From Tyto alba (taxonomy: Eukaryota > Chordata > Aves > Strigiformes > Tytonidae): a DNA stretch of 64,000 nt. Each line of letters opens with the position of its first letter. Positions within the stretch are counted from its first letter, which is position 1. The stretch lies in the NCBI RefSeq assembly GCF_018691265.1, contig NW_024881295.1:17593904-17657903 (forward strand). The letters are read 5' to 3'. The translations under genes were made by a program, and so were the position numbers. Positions 1 through 42,353 of this stretch are shown here, piece after piece. The notes under the pieces were generated by a model. It saw nothing but the letters and a program-made list of their open reading frames with translations, was not told the origin of the DNA and searched no databases.

Positions 1-1479
1 AGCAAAGGTGCTAGGAGTGTGGTAGGCTTCAGGAAGTTCTGCTCCTGCAAACATGAGGCAGTGACTCCCTCTCCTCCTGTGCTGCCCTGCAGAGGTGCTG
101 GCCCTGGCGCATTGACTTGGGGGCTGCAGCAATAAGAGAGGTGCCTGGGAGCGTGCTCCTTCTTCTTCTTGCTTCAGAGGCTTCATCAAATTTGTTCCTG
201 TGTAGGTGTGAGACAGCACAGTTTCTGCATGTGCTAAACTCTGGGGATCTGTGGGCATATTTGTGGACGAGCCTAGGCAGAACACACGGGGGTTTCATAA
301 CACCTGATCTGTGTCTCCTTAAATCAACAGTGCTTTTGAAGTAATCAGTGCAGATCAGGGCTTTCATCCAATGCCATTGGAAAAGCCGTTGCCCCAGTTT
401 TTCCTCTTTGACAGCTGCTGATACGCGAGGGTGAACCTTGGACCTGACTTTTGCAGCTCTGCAACAGCTTGCTGGATTCATGGGTGCAGATGTGGTCCTT
501 GAACAGGGCAGGCTAACGAGCCCTGCGCTGTGTCTCTCTACCTGCCCATGCTCCTGGGCAGGGCTATAGGAAAGTTCGGGTGCCCCAGGCTGGAAAGGAG
601 ATACCTTGCCTCTCGGAGGGTGCAGGGGGGATGCAGTCCCGTTGCATTGCAACGCAGCGTTACAGCAGTCACTGCTAGGAAAGGGTTGTCCCCATTTCAT
701 CTGACGTGCCTTGTCCTGTGCACCAACTGGAGATGGCTGAGCCTGCCCAGGGTCAGCCGAGTAGATCCCCAGCCCGCACGTGAGCAGGACGCGGGGTGCT
801 GGGCTCCATGTGCAGGGCTGAACAGGGAGCTCAGTTCTGGGGATGATCACGGCAGGGACGCTGTGCAGCACTGCTCTGTGATGACTGCGCACGTGTCTGT
901 GCCGAGGCACTGGGCTCTGCACAATAAGCTGTTGGCTCCTCTCATCCTCCATGCTGGGAGGCGAAAGATAACATGTCATAACCTCATCTGTCTTTAGGAA
1001 GAGTTTTGCTTGAGTACTCCTCCCCGCGCTGCCCATTTCTCATCACTCTGATAGCAAGTGCCCCCAGGCTGTGCTTTTGGGAGGTTAGGCAGGGTGTGCC
1101 TGCCTGGGGGAGTTTGTCTAGAAGCGCCTAGAGCAGTGCGATGCCAAATCCCCTGCGCTGCTCTCCCGCCTCTGAGCCACGGACTTTTGGAGACGTTGGC
1201 TACCAGTGGTGCTGGCTCCTCTGCTCTCCTGCCCCGAAGCGGCAACCCTGGGGAAGCGGCTGCAAGGCTCAGATGTTAGGGGCTGCAGAGGGTTAGGATT
1301 TTTGTGCGGCCCCACGTGCACGTGCGGAGGGTAGCTGCTGTGCTGCCCACCCTTCCCTAACCCCTCAGCCTCCAGGCTCGGGCTGTCCCGGGTCACCAGC
1401 AGCCGGCCATGCCGTGGCACTGGGGGCTGGCAGCCTCCCACCCTTCACCTGCCCTGCCCAGGACTGCTGGGTGGCGTAC
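1..1479. other. Upstream flank, no supported gene
   Basis: GC-moderate unique sequence. A long open frame on the minus strand (29-1036) has no recognisable domain and no splice-exon logic. The only possible regulatory elements I note are an inverted CCAAT/ATTGG pair at about 368-380 and an imperfect tonicity-element match at 378-388. Confidence 0.5.
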
Positions 1480-1841
1480 GCCTTTTCCCGTGAATTTGCT
1501 GCCCCGGTAGAGGTGACAGCCCCGTAGCCACCGCGTCCCCTCCTGTGGCCTCTGCCCTGTCCCCGTGGGGGCCACCGCAGGTCGCTGCCCCGCCGTGCCC
1601 TGTTTGCAGAGCGGGTGCCGGGGCCGCGCGGCTTTCGCCCTCGGTGCCGTTCCCCTGCTCCGCTCCCCCAGCCGGTGGCAGGAGCCACGCTGTCCCCACT
1701 CCGCAGCTGTGTGCAAGGACTTCTGAGCAAGCCTGACGCAGCGGCGGGACGTCGGCCACACTCCTCTGGGTGCCGGGTCCGGGGGCCCGCGGGGTCCGGG
1801 CTGCCTCTGGGTCTGCGGGAGACCTGTCGCTGTGGTGCTCG
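1480..1841 (+). promoter_or_regulatory. CpG-rich block and candidate non-coding first exon of the BGT1-like gene
   Basis: This is the densest CpG stretch upstream of the coding exons, with many CG dinucleotides in GCCCCGCCGTGCC, CCGCGCGGC, GGCGGGACGTCGG and similar segments. It ends in a strong splice-donor consensus, GTAAGA at 1842-1847. Coding exon 1 has only four untranslated bases, so an upstream non-coding exon is required, and this is the best candidate in the window. No TATA box is obvious. The 7.5 kb distance to 9308 would be the first intron. Transcription start and strand are inferred. Confidence 0.45.
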
Positions 1842-4800
1842 GTAAGAAAGATGGATCCTGCCGGGGCTGCATGCTGCTGGGCCTCCTGCTATGTGGCAGT
1901 GGATACGATCGGACTGTGGGCTGAGTGGAGGTCTTGAGAGTATCTGGTTTAATGCAAAGGCTGGTTTCTGATCATATTTGCACCCCATTTATGGACTTTG
2001 GCAGTTAGTCTTGGGTTTTTTCTAGGCTGAAGTAAGGAACCATCTCTGTGTTTCCGTAGCCCAGAGCAGGGATGGTGAGCCACAGACACCGACAGAGCGT
2101 TGAGAACAACAGCCTGTGCTGCTTTTAGCGAGGGATTTGCCACTGATGCTCAGGAAAGTCCAGTCACCATTAGGTACTAGGGAGGCTCTCCTGTCCTGGC
2201 AGCAGAGGGCAGGGCAGGAGCCATTTGGTCCCCTCCTCAGCTGGGGGTGTGTGCTCTCAAGGATGATGCTCTATAATCCTTGCAGCTTGTATCACAGATG
2301 TACATGTCATTAGTAAACTCACAGTTGCTTCTTATCTCGCTTTTGCTGGTGTCGGTAAGCAGCAAGCTCACTGACTGCAGAAGAGTTGCTCTTATTTCAC
2401 ATTGGAGAAAATGTAAGCAGGATCTGATCCTTGTGACAGCCTCCCGTGCCCCATGAACCTTGCTGAACAGATGCTTTGAGAAGGCCCTGCAGCCCACACA
2501 ACCTGGAAGTTAATTAGAAGGTGTAAAGAAGCCAACTACCTTTCAACAGCTTGAAATGAAAGGCATTTTGACTGCTGTCCTGGAGTTGATCAGTATTTCT
2601 CTTGCTACATCTTTCCTTGCCTATCTCCTTTTTGCAGCTGGAGCGAGCAGTTCTCCAGCAGCGTTTGGGTTTGGAAGCAGCCGTGGTTGAAGCAGCCATG
2701 CCTGTGCACATAGCTGCTTTTAGATTGGCTGGAAAACACTTACTTCTACTGCTAATATTTTCCTGTCCATCTTGCAGATATGACCTATTCCAGTAGCAGC
2801 CCCCACGCACTAATCTAACTGTGTTTGTTCCTTAAGCTCTACCTTGGCACTGCTGTTCCTCACTGAGCCCTGATTTTCTGTCTGCTCCCACAACCGCCCC
2901 CGCCTCCTGCCATTGAAATGCAACGCAGGATTTCAGCTGCCAACTAACTGCTGGCTCATATTGTGCAACCAGAGAATTTTTCTGTGTCCTCTTGCTCCTC
3001 CTTTTGTAACGCAGCCCAGCCTGCTTGCTTTCTGATTCCTTCTTCCCCACCTTGAACTGCAGTTTATGTGCTTGGCTGCTGCTTGCTTCACAATGAAACC
3101 AAGAAATATAAATGCAGTGCAGCTGTCTGCAGCATCACCTGCAATTCTGCCTGCTGCAGCTCAGGCAGCACCTATGAGTGTCCAAGTGCTTTAAAACTGT
3201 CCTTCCTCTAATAAGTGTTATCAGCTGCTTTTTAACAACATCTCTGTTAGCTGGTCGCTCTGTTTCACTGTTTGCTCTTGAGATTGTCCTTCTCTCATTT
3301 GCCTTAAGGTAAAACAGCAGAAGAGCTCAAACAGAGGATGTTAACTTCCCAGCAGTAGGAGCTCCTGTGTGATGGCAGTTGGGAACAGGCAATAAGTCTG
3401 CTGGAAGAAAAGCTGTAGGAGAATCTCTAATGGCCTCTTTCTTTGGTGCCAAAACCCCAGGTGGCTTCTTTCTTGTCTCTCACTTCTCTTTTGCTCCTTT
3501 TCTCACCTGAGCAGACCTGAATAAGCCCTTTTTGCCCTGGGAGAGGCTGAGGATACCACCAAGTTTTGCTTTCAAAGACCACTTTCATTCTCTTCTTCTG
3601 ATTCCTGCCTCCCCGCTCTAGTTGCAGCTTGTTCCCAAATAAAGACAACAAATGTCACTCTCCTGCATTTCTGCTGCGTGTGTTCGGCACATTGGACCCA
3701 ACTGGTAAGAGTCCACAGTACTTCAGGGTTGTCCTTGGCTTTCCTTGCCTTTTGTGGCCATACTTGAGGGATCCCATGATGGTAGGTAGCTAGGTAGGGT
3801 AAACTTAGCTCAAAATTTGTGACCAAGGGGAGGTTGGGATGCCTCATTCAAATATTAAGGTATGGAATTTGTTGGTGTGGTCTGTGTTTATTGCTGCCTG
3901 CATTCTGCCTGCTGTCTTTCCAGTGCCTGGGGGAATCCAGGTATATTCTTATTTTCTCGTGCTATATCTCATGGGGAAAAATGTGACTGCCTCCACGCAA
4001 CAAGCCCACTACCAAGTCCAGTACTATTTCATACAGAGCTGTCTGTTGCACTGGGCACAAAGGAAGCCCCCTTCTTTCTGTGGGAAGACGACAGGCTGGG
4101 GGTATGTCTGCAAAGGGATCTTCAGGCCTGGAAAAAGGCACCTCCTCAAAGTGATGAGGGTTGAAAATAAAGTAGGGCACCTCTAGAAGAAACTGGCAAG
4201 GTCAGAGGGAGCTGAGAAGGGAAGGGGATGGTGGTGGGTGAGTGGGTCCAGGGGGTGGACCATGGACCGCATCAGGTGGCATCTTAACAGTTGGAAAAAC
4301 TTTATGGCAGAGGCGAAAAAAAAGGCTGGGAATGAAGGAGTCAGAGGATTTTTCTCCAAACTTTGGTGAAGCAACAGGAGAAAAAGTTCAGGCAGGCAGC
4401 GAGGTGCAAAGTCTTTTCTCTGAACTCCTATATTAAGGAGAGGGGCATCCAAAGGGAGAAGAAAATGTCAGCCTGTCGGGGAGGATGTAACACAGTGGGT
4501 GGCTGTGGCTGCTGTGGGAGAGCCAAATTGTTCCTAGCTGGAAACAAAAAGTTATCTGAGTCTCCATCTGGACTGAGAACATATAGGGCAGGGGCACAGT
4601 AGAATTAGATGTTCAGGAAAAGAGCCAGGAGGTGTGTGAATAGGCTTTCTTATAGAAACAGCAGGCAAAGCAGAGAGGGAAGTAGTGGGGATGTGCAATC
4701 CTGTGTGTCACTTTGTCTGGGAAGGGAGAAGCTGAAACCTGTGGCACGAAGGACCAGAACTTCAGGCACCAGTTTAATCTACCACCTGTTCCCAGTTGAA

Positions 4801-6232
4801 AAGGTTTGATTCAGTAACCAGGGCGCTTTCCCCCTTTTTGAAACAGGAAAATGAAGCCACAAGTGCAGCATCCCACCTTTTGGTCTGTTTTTGTCGCAGC
4901 CCTGTTCCCCATTGCAGCATCCCAGCTTCGGGTTGTCCTGTTCGGGAGCCAGGGGACATGTGCAGAGCCAGGGCCCTGGTCCGGGTGTCCCTGAGGTGGA
5001 GGCTGGTGACAGGGCTGAGGCTGTGGGCTGGCACTCCTGGGATTCCCTTCCTGGGGTTAGGTGAGAGGAGGTGACTCCCTGATTGTGATCTCCCCTTCCC
5101 CCGTGTGTGAAATAGGTCTAGCACAAAAACAGGCGAAACACAAATATTAGTAGAAATAGGCTGACTTTTAGAGTCACCTCGCATTAAAAGAACAAAAGCA
5201 AACAATTAGATAAGTCCCCTCCTGTCAGCTTCTCATGACATCCTCAATAAGCCCAGACTTAAGCATGATTGTGCTTGATAATGTGCCTCGGATTGCAGCG
5301 AATTGGAACGTGCCAAGGACTGTGACAGATCAAACGCGTTTCATTAAGTATGTGTTATTTTTTCCCTCACATTTGACAGTGCGTGGAGCTCTGCTCCTCT
5401 CAAAGATGAAGAGGCTGTGCTGCAGCATCTGAATGAACCGATTAGCCAGCTGACAGGCCTTGCTGCAAGCAGGCGGTGGGGAAGGGGGTCTTGCCTGGGC
5501 TTCAGAAGCTGAGGAAAGATTGGCGGGAGGATCTGATGTTTCTACCTCCCGATCCAAACCAGCAGGCGAGCTAAGTGAAGGCGACAAAGTTGGGACTGGG
5601 AGGACCTCTGTGCTGGTGAGTTGGTGAGCCGCAGAGCTGCTAGCTCTGTACCAGCCAGCTTTTAGGGTGTATGCCTTGATTTCTGGGCTGCAGCACTTCC
5701 TTTAAATGTGGGGTTAGAGGTTTGTATAAGCCCGTCAGGGGACTGATTCAGCTTCACGCTCAAGTGTAAATCCACACGGGTTGTAATGCTTGGTGTGTTT
5801 GGGGCAGTGCAAACCGTACCAGTAAATAGGTACTTTCCAGCGTATGGGCCATAAAGGACAAGGACTGGGGAAAAAAGAGAGGTTACTTCCTTAGTGCCCT
5901 GGCTCATCTGCATTTGACACTGAAACTGATTGTGCCCACTGCAGTACTGCCCATATATAAGGCCTTACTGGAAACAACTAAAAACCCCTCTTAAATTTAA
6001 TAGGGGACCAGAATCTTTCTGCAGTGTTTTTGAAAACACAACTATACAGCCTGGAGGATGGTCTTCACTGATGCTTGACTGCCTTCCTCCGTGGTTTATG
6101 CTCCCCTGTCCTTGCTGCAGCCCCTCTTACTAAAGGTAGCATTAATGCTTTGCATGGGATCCAGCCTACTGGTTCAGAGTCCATGGAAATCTGCTGCTGA
6201 TTACAGAGGGAATGAGATGGGCCCTTCATCAC
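1842..6232. other. Probable first intron, left part; no coding exon seen
   Basis: Unique sequence with no recognised exon. About 5100-5420 is AT-richer and rich in short homeobox- or nuclear-factor-like words, so it is a candidate conserved element. The rest shows nothing distinctive. Confidence 0.4.
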
Positions 6233-6374
6233 TGTCGGGGTTTACCCCAGCCAGCAACTAAGCACCCCACAGCCGCTCACTCACTCCCCACTCCGATGGG
6301 ATGGGGGAGAGAATCAGAAGAGTAAAACTGAGAAAACTCGTGGGTTGAGCTAAGAACAGTTTAATAATTGAAAC

Positions 6375-6444
<70 letters not shown>

Positions 6445-6864
6445 CAGAAAAAGGAGAGAGAAATAAAACCCAAGAAAGATAGGTGATACAAATGAAAAAC
6501 AATTGCTCAGCACCAACCGAGTGATGCCCAGGAGTCCCTGAGCAGCAGCCCCTGGCCAACCTTCCCCCCTAGTTTATATGCTGACCATGACATCATATGG
6601 TATGGAATATCCCTTCGGTCAGCTGGCGTCAGCTGTCCTGGCTGTGTCCCCTCCCAACGTCTTGTGCACCCCCAGCCTCATCCCCTCAGCCTCCTCGCTG
6701 GTGAGTCAGCATGAGGAACAGAAAAGGCCTTTACTCTGCATAAGTACTGCTCAGCAATAACTAAAACATCCCTGTGTTTACACTGTTTACAGCACAAACC
6801 CAAAACACAGCCAAAACTAGCTACTATGAAGAAAATTAACTCTATCCCATCTGAAACCAGCACG
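6233..6864 (-). mobile_element. Solo LTR of an avian endogenous retrovirus
   Basis: On the minus strand the element begins at about 6864 and ends with CCCCGACA at 6233, so it has TG...CA-type ends with a decayed start base. Minus-strand order is promoter-like: a CRE-like TGATGTCAT, then the TATA box CATATAAACT near 6573-6582, then ATTAAA upstream of the 3' end. The sequence recalls a high-copy LTR family of bird genomes, recognised from memory. No internal retroviral genes adjoin it, so it is a solo LTR. I cannot make out a target-site duplication. A large AAT microsatellite interrupts it. Confidence 0.75.
6376..6444. repeat. (TAA)n microsatellite, 21 units plus A run
   Basis: There are 21 uninterrupted TAA units from 6376 to 6438, followed by A's to 6444, lying within the solo LTR. 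Perfect arrays of this length are usually polymorphic. Confidence 0.97.
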
Positions 6865-9307
6865 AGCATGAAGGGAAGTGGGGGAAAAAAGGCTGTTGTT
6901 GCCCTGGGCATTTAGAGAGCAATTGGTGTATTACACTGTGAGATCTGGTTTCCTTTCTTTACTTAAATGAGAGCGGGAGGAAACATGCCTTGCACCAAAA
7001 AACTGCTTACTTGCTTATAAACAGTAGAACTTGTCTTCATATGCATGCATCTTTCTTTGCCCCAGGACTTGATATATCCAGAGGGTTAGCATTTAGGAAA
7101 TAATTTCATTTACACTGAGAAACTTACAGAAGCAATGAGACATGGTGATAGCAGATGTCTTGTGTGGAGGAAGTGCAAGCATGACCAACCAGTTCCTGCT
7201 CCTGTTTCCCTCTTGCCTCACTGAAAACTACACCAAAACAAGTGTTTCTGTGCCAGTTTGATGTTAGGGCTACTTATTATTCCCTGTTAGGTCAGACTCC
7301 CTGGTAGTGCCCACTCCCCATGACATGGCTCATACCCTGATGCTAGCCCAGAGAGAGATGACTGGAGAGACACTAGGCACAAGGAGGAAGGGAATAGTTT
7401 GCCATCATGGTCCTGGCACACCACCCTGGTGCAAAGGGTTGATGGATGGGTTTGGTGGTCCTGTCAGGTAGAGGATATCAAGGGTGATGAAGTCTTGCTC
7501 ACCACTGACTTGCTGACTGGGAGAGGTCCCTGGCCTGAGCTGCCTCCAGAGCTGTGCTTGGACTTTGTGGGGAAGAGACCAAGCTGAAGTTGTCCAGAGC
7601 AGATCCAGCAGCAGCAGAAGAGTTAAGTAGTGTGAGTGATGCACATTGCTGCCCCTGCTGCTCCCTGGAGATGGTTATGTCCCCTTAGGAGGCATGAAAG
7701 GAATGATAGATATGCCAATAAAAAAACTATCAAACTACCAGAAAACTGAATCTGTAAGTTATTGTGAAGCCCTGGTTTCTTAGCACTCTCAGCTGGTGAG
7801 AATGGAAGCAGAGATGTTGCTGCTTTGGAGAGACTTGTTTCCAGTACAGTTTCCTAATCCCAGAATGGGAATGTGTATCCCTTGCTGATGCCAATCACCC
7901 CTTCAAAGGCAAACTTCTGCATAGTTATCCCACCAGTGAGATGTAGCTAGAGTTAGGGCTTCCCTGGCATAGTTCATCAGCTACCCTGCTCGTGTCAGGT
8001 CTGTGCTTTCTGGCTTGACTCGCATGTGCCTTTCTACCTCAGGTAACTCATTAGAGCAAGCTTTTGAGGAGAATTTTTTAGCTGAGTCAAAGGGAGCTTT
8101 CTCTCTTCACACTGTGTGTTTCTTATAATCAAATGCCTGTAAACGATATGAAGATGTTGTCAAAAGTAAGATTCAGTCTGGTCTGTGTGAATTTTGTCTG
8201 GCTTTATATTAACTAGCCAATTAAAGGACTTTTTGTATGACAGAAAATTCTACCTTGTAACGAGCAGCCACTAACTTTGTTTAATTAAGATGATGCTAAA
8301 CATAATCCAGGATTTCATGTAGGCTGGAAAGTGTCTCCCTTGTACTCTACAGGCCCAGTCACCTTCACCGTGCCTCCCCCAGCAGTGACTTTGCTCCATG
8401 TTTCCACAGCTGGGCTTTTTCCTACTAATATTTTCGCTGCAATAATTGAGTTTGTCTAATCTCAGCACTCCCTTGCCCAGATCTGAAACACTTCACAAGT
8501 ATGAGGTCCTTTTGCTTATCTCAGGGGCTTTGTTTCCTTGCTCTGTATTCTTTGCAGGGTTGGGCAAAGGTGTGGGATTCATGCTCATGCCTGTTTGTTA
8601 CTGAAGGGAACCTAGGTCAAATAAACTTGTGTGCATTTTGCTGAAGTGGCAGGCTGTACAGTAGTGTAACATGGTGTCCAGGGGGTCAAAGACAGCGCTC
8701 CTGGCAGTGCCTTGAAGTAAGATGGTAAATTGTCCATTCTTGTTCAGACTATTAGTCCGTAACACTTCTATCCTGCCCTCTGAAACACTCCAGAAGGAGA
8801 CAGTTGATGTATAAAGCACACGAGGAAGGCAAACTCCTTCTGCCCCCGTGCCCTGCTCCAACTCCTTTTCTCTTCCTCTGAACCGGTGTTTCCAAAGTCC
8901 CAGCCAAGTTTCCAGCAATGATGGAGATGCAGAGCATTTAGTCAGGGTGCAGGGGGGCAGATGGAGGTACACTAAGGCTGCTGGTCTGGGAAGGATGAGG
9001 AAGGGGGCTGTGGCAGGGGGAAGGGTGAATTCAGGGGTGAGTCCAGTGAAGGGGTGGTGTGGGTGAGCCCGTCTCACCTGACCAGTGACCTTTCCTCTGT
9101 CCCTTCAGCACAGACTTTCTGTCCCAAGGAAATAACTTGGGGAAAATGCTTTGTGCTGACACTACAGAAGCCATTTTCCAGAAGAAACCTCACTGTGATA
9201 CTAGGAACACGTCTCTTGTGGTGACTGGTTCCCTCCCTCCTCTTCCCACCAGTGTGTCCTGCACCAGCTCCCTACGTCCCATGTTCTCTTTTTCCTCTGT
9301 CCCACAG
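6865..9307. other. Probable first intron, right part
   Basis: Mostly featureless unique sequence. A CCCTTCAG acceptor-like site at 9107-9109, followed by about 80 transcribable bases, could mark an optional extra 5' UTR exon just upstream of coding exon 1, but no strong donor fits. Nothing else is supported. Confidence 0.4.
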
Positions 9308-9311
9308 AGCT

Positions 9312-39861
<30,550 letters not shown>

Positions 39862-40250
39862 GGCACCGGGGATGTCTCCTCCATACCCCGCACTGATTCG
39901 CTCTCCCCTTCCCGAAGTGCTTTCTTTTCTCTCCTGGGCTCTTCCCTTCGCTCCTTCACGTCTGAGACAGAAGCACCGGGGACACCCTCTCCAGCTGGTT
40001 GCACCCACGGGGGACAGCATTTCTTTTGACACTCTGGGGACAGCTCTCCCTGTCAGCAGCTGGGGAGAGAGCAACATGCTTTGGTCAGAAGCGTCCTTCA
40101 GCACTGATACTGGTGGGGAAGAGAAAAACAACGTGTTTACAAAAGAAGAAAAGATAAAAAAAAAAAAAAAAAAAGCAGTTATGTTGGGAGGAGGAAAGGA
40201 AACCACAGTGGTGAGAGGGAGCAGAGAATAAAGGTGTGCAGGAGCAAAGT
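39862..40250 (+). other. SLC6A12: 3' UTR of the BGT1-like gene with polyadenylation signal
   Basis: After the stop codon the first canonical AATAAA is at 40227-40232, so cleavage is expected roughly 10-30 bases later. A pure A run of 19 bases at 40156-40174 lies inside the UTR and could prime oligo-dT internally. The end point is an estimate. Confidence 0.6.
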
Positions 40251-41957
40251 TAGGGATGCAAAGGCACAAAACGATGGGGTTTTAGCGCAGGGAATAAGTA
40301 AGTTAGTTCAGAAGTACATAAGCTAGAGGATGACAAAGGAAAGTGCATTGCTAGGTCACGTACGAATGAGGGAGAGGGAGCCAGGGACATATCATAGGCA
40401 ATGATAAAAGGAGGCTGCAGCGTTAGTAGTTACGGCTTCAGTTGTCACTAAAGGGGAAGAGAGCGACAGGGCGCTCGATGCAATCATAGGTATGGATGAT
40501 GGATCTCAGGGCAGTCTCGGGCTGGAAAGGGGGTGAGGAATAGCTATCTAGGGGACTCGCTCTTGGTCAAAACTACACGGCCCAGTGCAAATGCATCCAA
40601 GAGTGAAACGGCTGAATATTTGACAATTCTTTCAGAAAATTCATGGAGTGCAGGAAAGGTCCCAGAGCAGTTGGTATAAAAATTGAGCTGCAGCACAGCA
40701 GGGAGAAATTAGACCCTGGGGACTGCACGCCCACAAATTTAACTGCACTGTTGGGGCATTTTGTAGAGGAATTAATGAAGGAGTTGATGGGCCTGATTCT
40801 GTGCTGCAGAGTAGCTTTGGGGCGAAGGTAGGAGAAGAATTATGCTTCCTTGTCTTTGCTGCAGATGACTGCTCAGGGGATAAGGAAGAAATAATCGGGT
40901 GCCATAATCATAAGGTCAGGCAAGATAAAGCAATAATTAATAGGTAAGATGGGTTCATTGGAAGCAGGCTGCGTCATATTAAAGGTCTCTTGTTGCCTGG
41001 GTAGTCATGAATGTGAGGCGATGGCTGAGAGGGATTGCGCTCGGATGCGGTGTTTGGTGCAGTGCCAGACAGCTCTGTCCTGTGGAGGCCGGGGCTGTAA
41101 TACTCCCAGCCAAAACCTGCTTGAATGCCTATCAGAATTTCACGGCTAAAACCACAGGAAAAGCCAGTGGTAGGATCCCCCTCCGGAGCTTTGTTGTGGT
41201 CGAGGGTACACGCGCCGGTGCATGGCTGTGTTGCAATAGTGGCGCAACAAACCAAGCCAAGAGAATGGCTATTAAAAAGAATCAGAGATGCCACAGGCTC
41301 CTTTCCCTTGTTCCTCGTTCCAAGTAATTGCTTTTCCCTTTGCTGTGTGGAGATAAACCACCAGCACTGAAAATAAGCGGGAAAATCGGGCCTCATCTGT
41401 ATAATGTGGTACCTATTCCAATTGCTATGGGAACCTTATCTTTTGCAGTTTCCTGTGAGTTTAACTGGTGAATTAGCATAGGGCAATCTTTTTCCCATTT
41501 AATTTCCTTTCCTTTAAAAACTAAAAATTGTCGGTGAGAGGAACACTGAAAGCCAAATATCAAAATTTGTACCTCTCTGGGACATTATTGTTTGACTGGA
41601 GATCATTTACTGCTAAAGACAGAGATAGCTGGCAAACCTCACTCTTGTTCACTGCAAAGGACTGCAGCATCACATAAGACATCATTTATTTTATTTTTAC
41701 TTTCGAAAGAGCTAAATGTCGCATCGCAGCAATAGTCATGCGAAGAACTTAACATCCAGAGGCCTCATGGTAAGTATCTTGGTGTTTTTCCCTCTCCCTC
41801 CCAGCGGCGTTGCTCACGATTTGGTGAGGGGGAGCAGCTCCCTGCAGAGAGGTCTCCACATGTGGCTGGAGCAGATGCCAGTGGGTGCCACCAAGGAGCA
41901 GCAGTGACAGGGTGGCACAGCCCGAGCAGCTGGAGGAGCCACCGGCCTTGGAGGGGT
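40251..41957. other. Intergenic, no supported gene
   Basis: Unique sequence immediately downstream of the BGT1-like gene. Nothing recognised. Confidence 0.5.
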
Positions 41958-42353
41958 GCTGGGTGCCTGCTGGGTGCTCACTGGGTGCCTGCTGGGTGCT
42001 CACTGAGTGCCTGCTGGGTGCCTGCTGGGTGCTCACTGGGTGCTCACTGGGTGCCTGCTGGGTGCCCGCTGGGTGCCCGCTGGGTGCCCGCTGGGTGCCT
42101 GCTGGGTGCCCGCTGGGTGCCCGCTGGGTGCTCACTGGGTGCCTGCTGGGTGCTCACTGGGTGCTCGCTGGGTGCCCGCTGGGTGCTCACTGGGTGCCTG
42201 CTGGGTGCTCACTGGGTGCTCGCTGGGTGCCCGCTGGGTGCTCACTGGGTGCTCGCTGGGTGCTCACTGGGTGCTCGCTGGGTGCTCGCTGGGTGCCCGC
42301 TGGGTGCTCACTGGGTGCTCACTGGGTGCCCGCTGGGTGCTCACTGGGTGCCT
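41958..42353. repeat. 11-bp minisatellite, about 36 units
   Basis: The unit is close to GCTGGGTGCYY, with variants ACTGGGTGCTC and GCTGGGTGCCC, and repeats for about 396 bases with almost no length slippage. Because 11 is not a multiple of 3 and no stop arises in the 33-base super-period, all three plus frames stay open and give 141-211 codon frames made of CWVPAG/LGAHWVL-type repeats. These are artefacts, not proteins. Confidence 0.97.

Noticed and set aside
29..1036. 335-codon minus-strand open frame
   Set aside because: No recognisable domain, composition typical of stop-poor GC-rich DNA, and an overlapping plus-strand frame of equal plausibility.
6258..6559. Tyr- and Ile-homopolymer open frames
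   Set aside because: They come from the (TAA)n microsatellite within the solo LTR.
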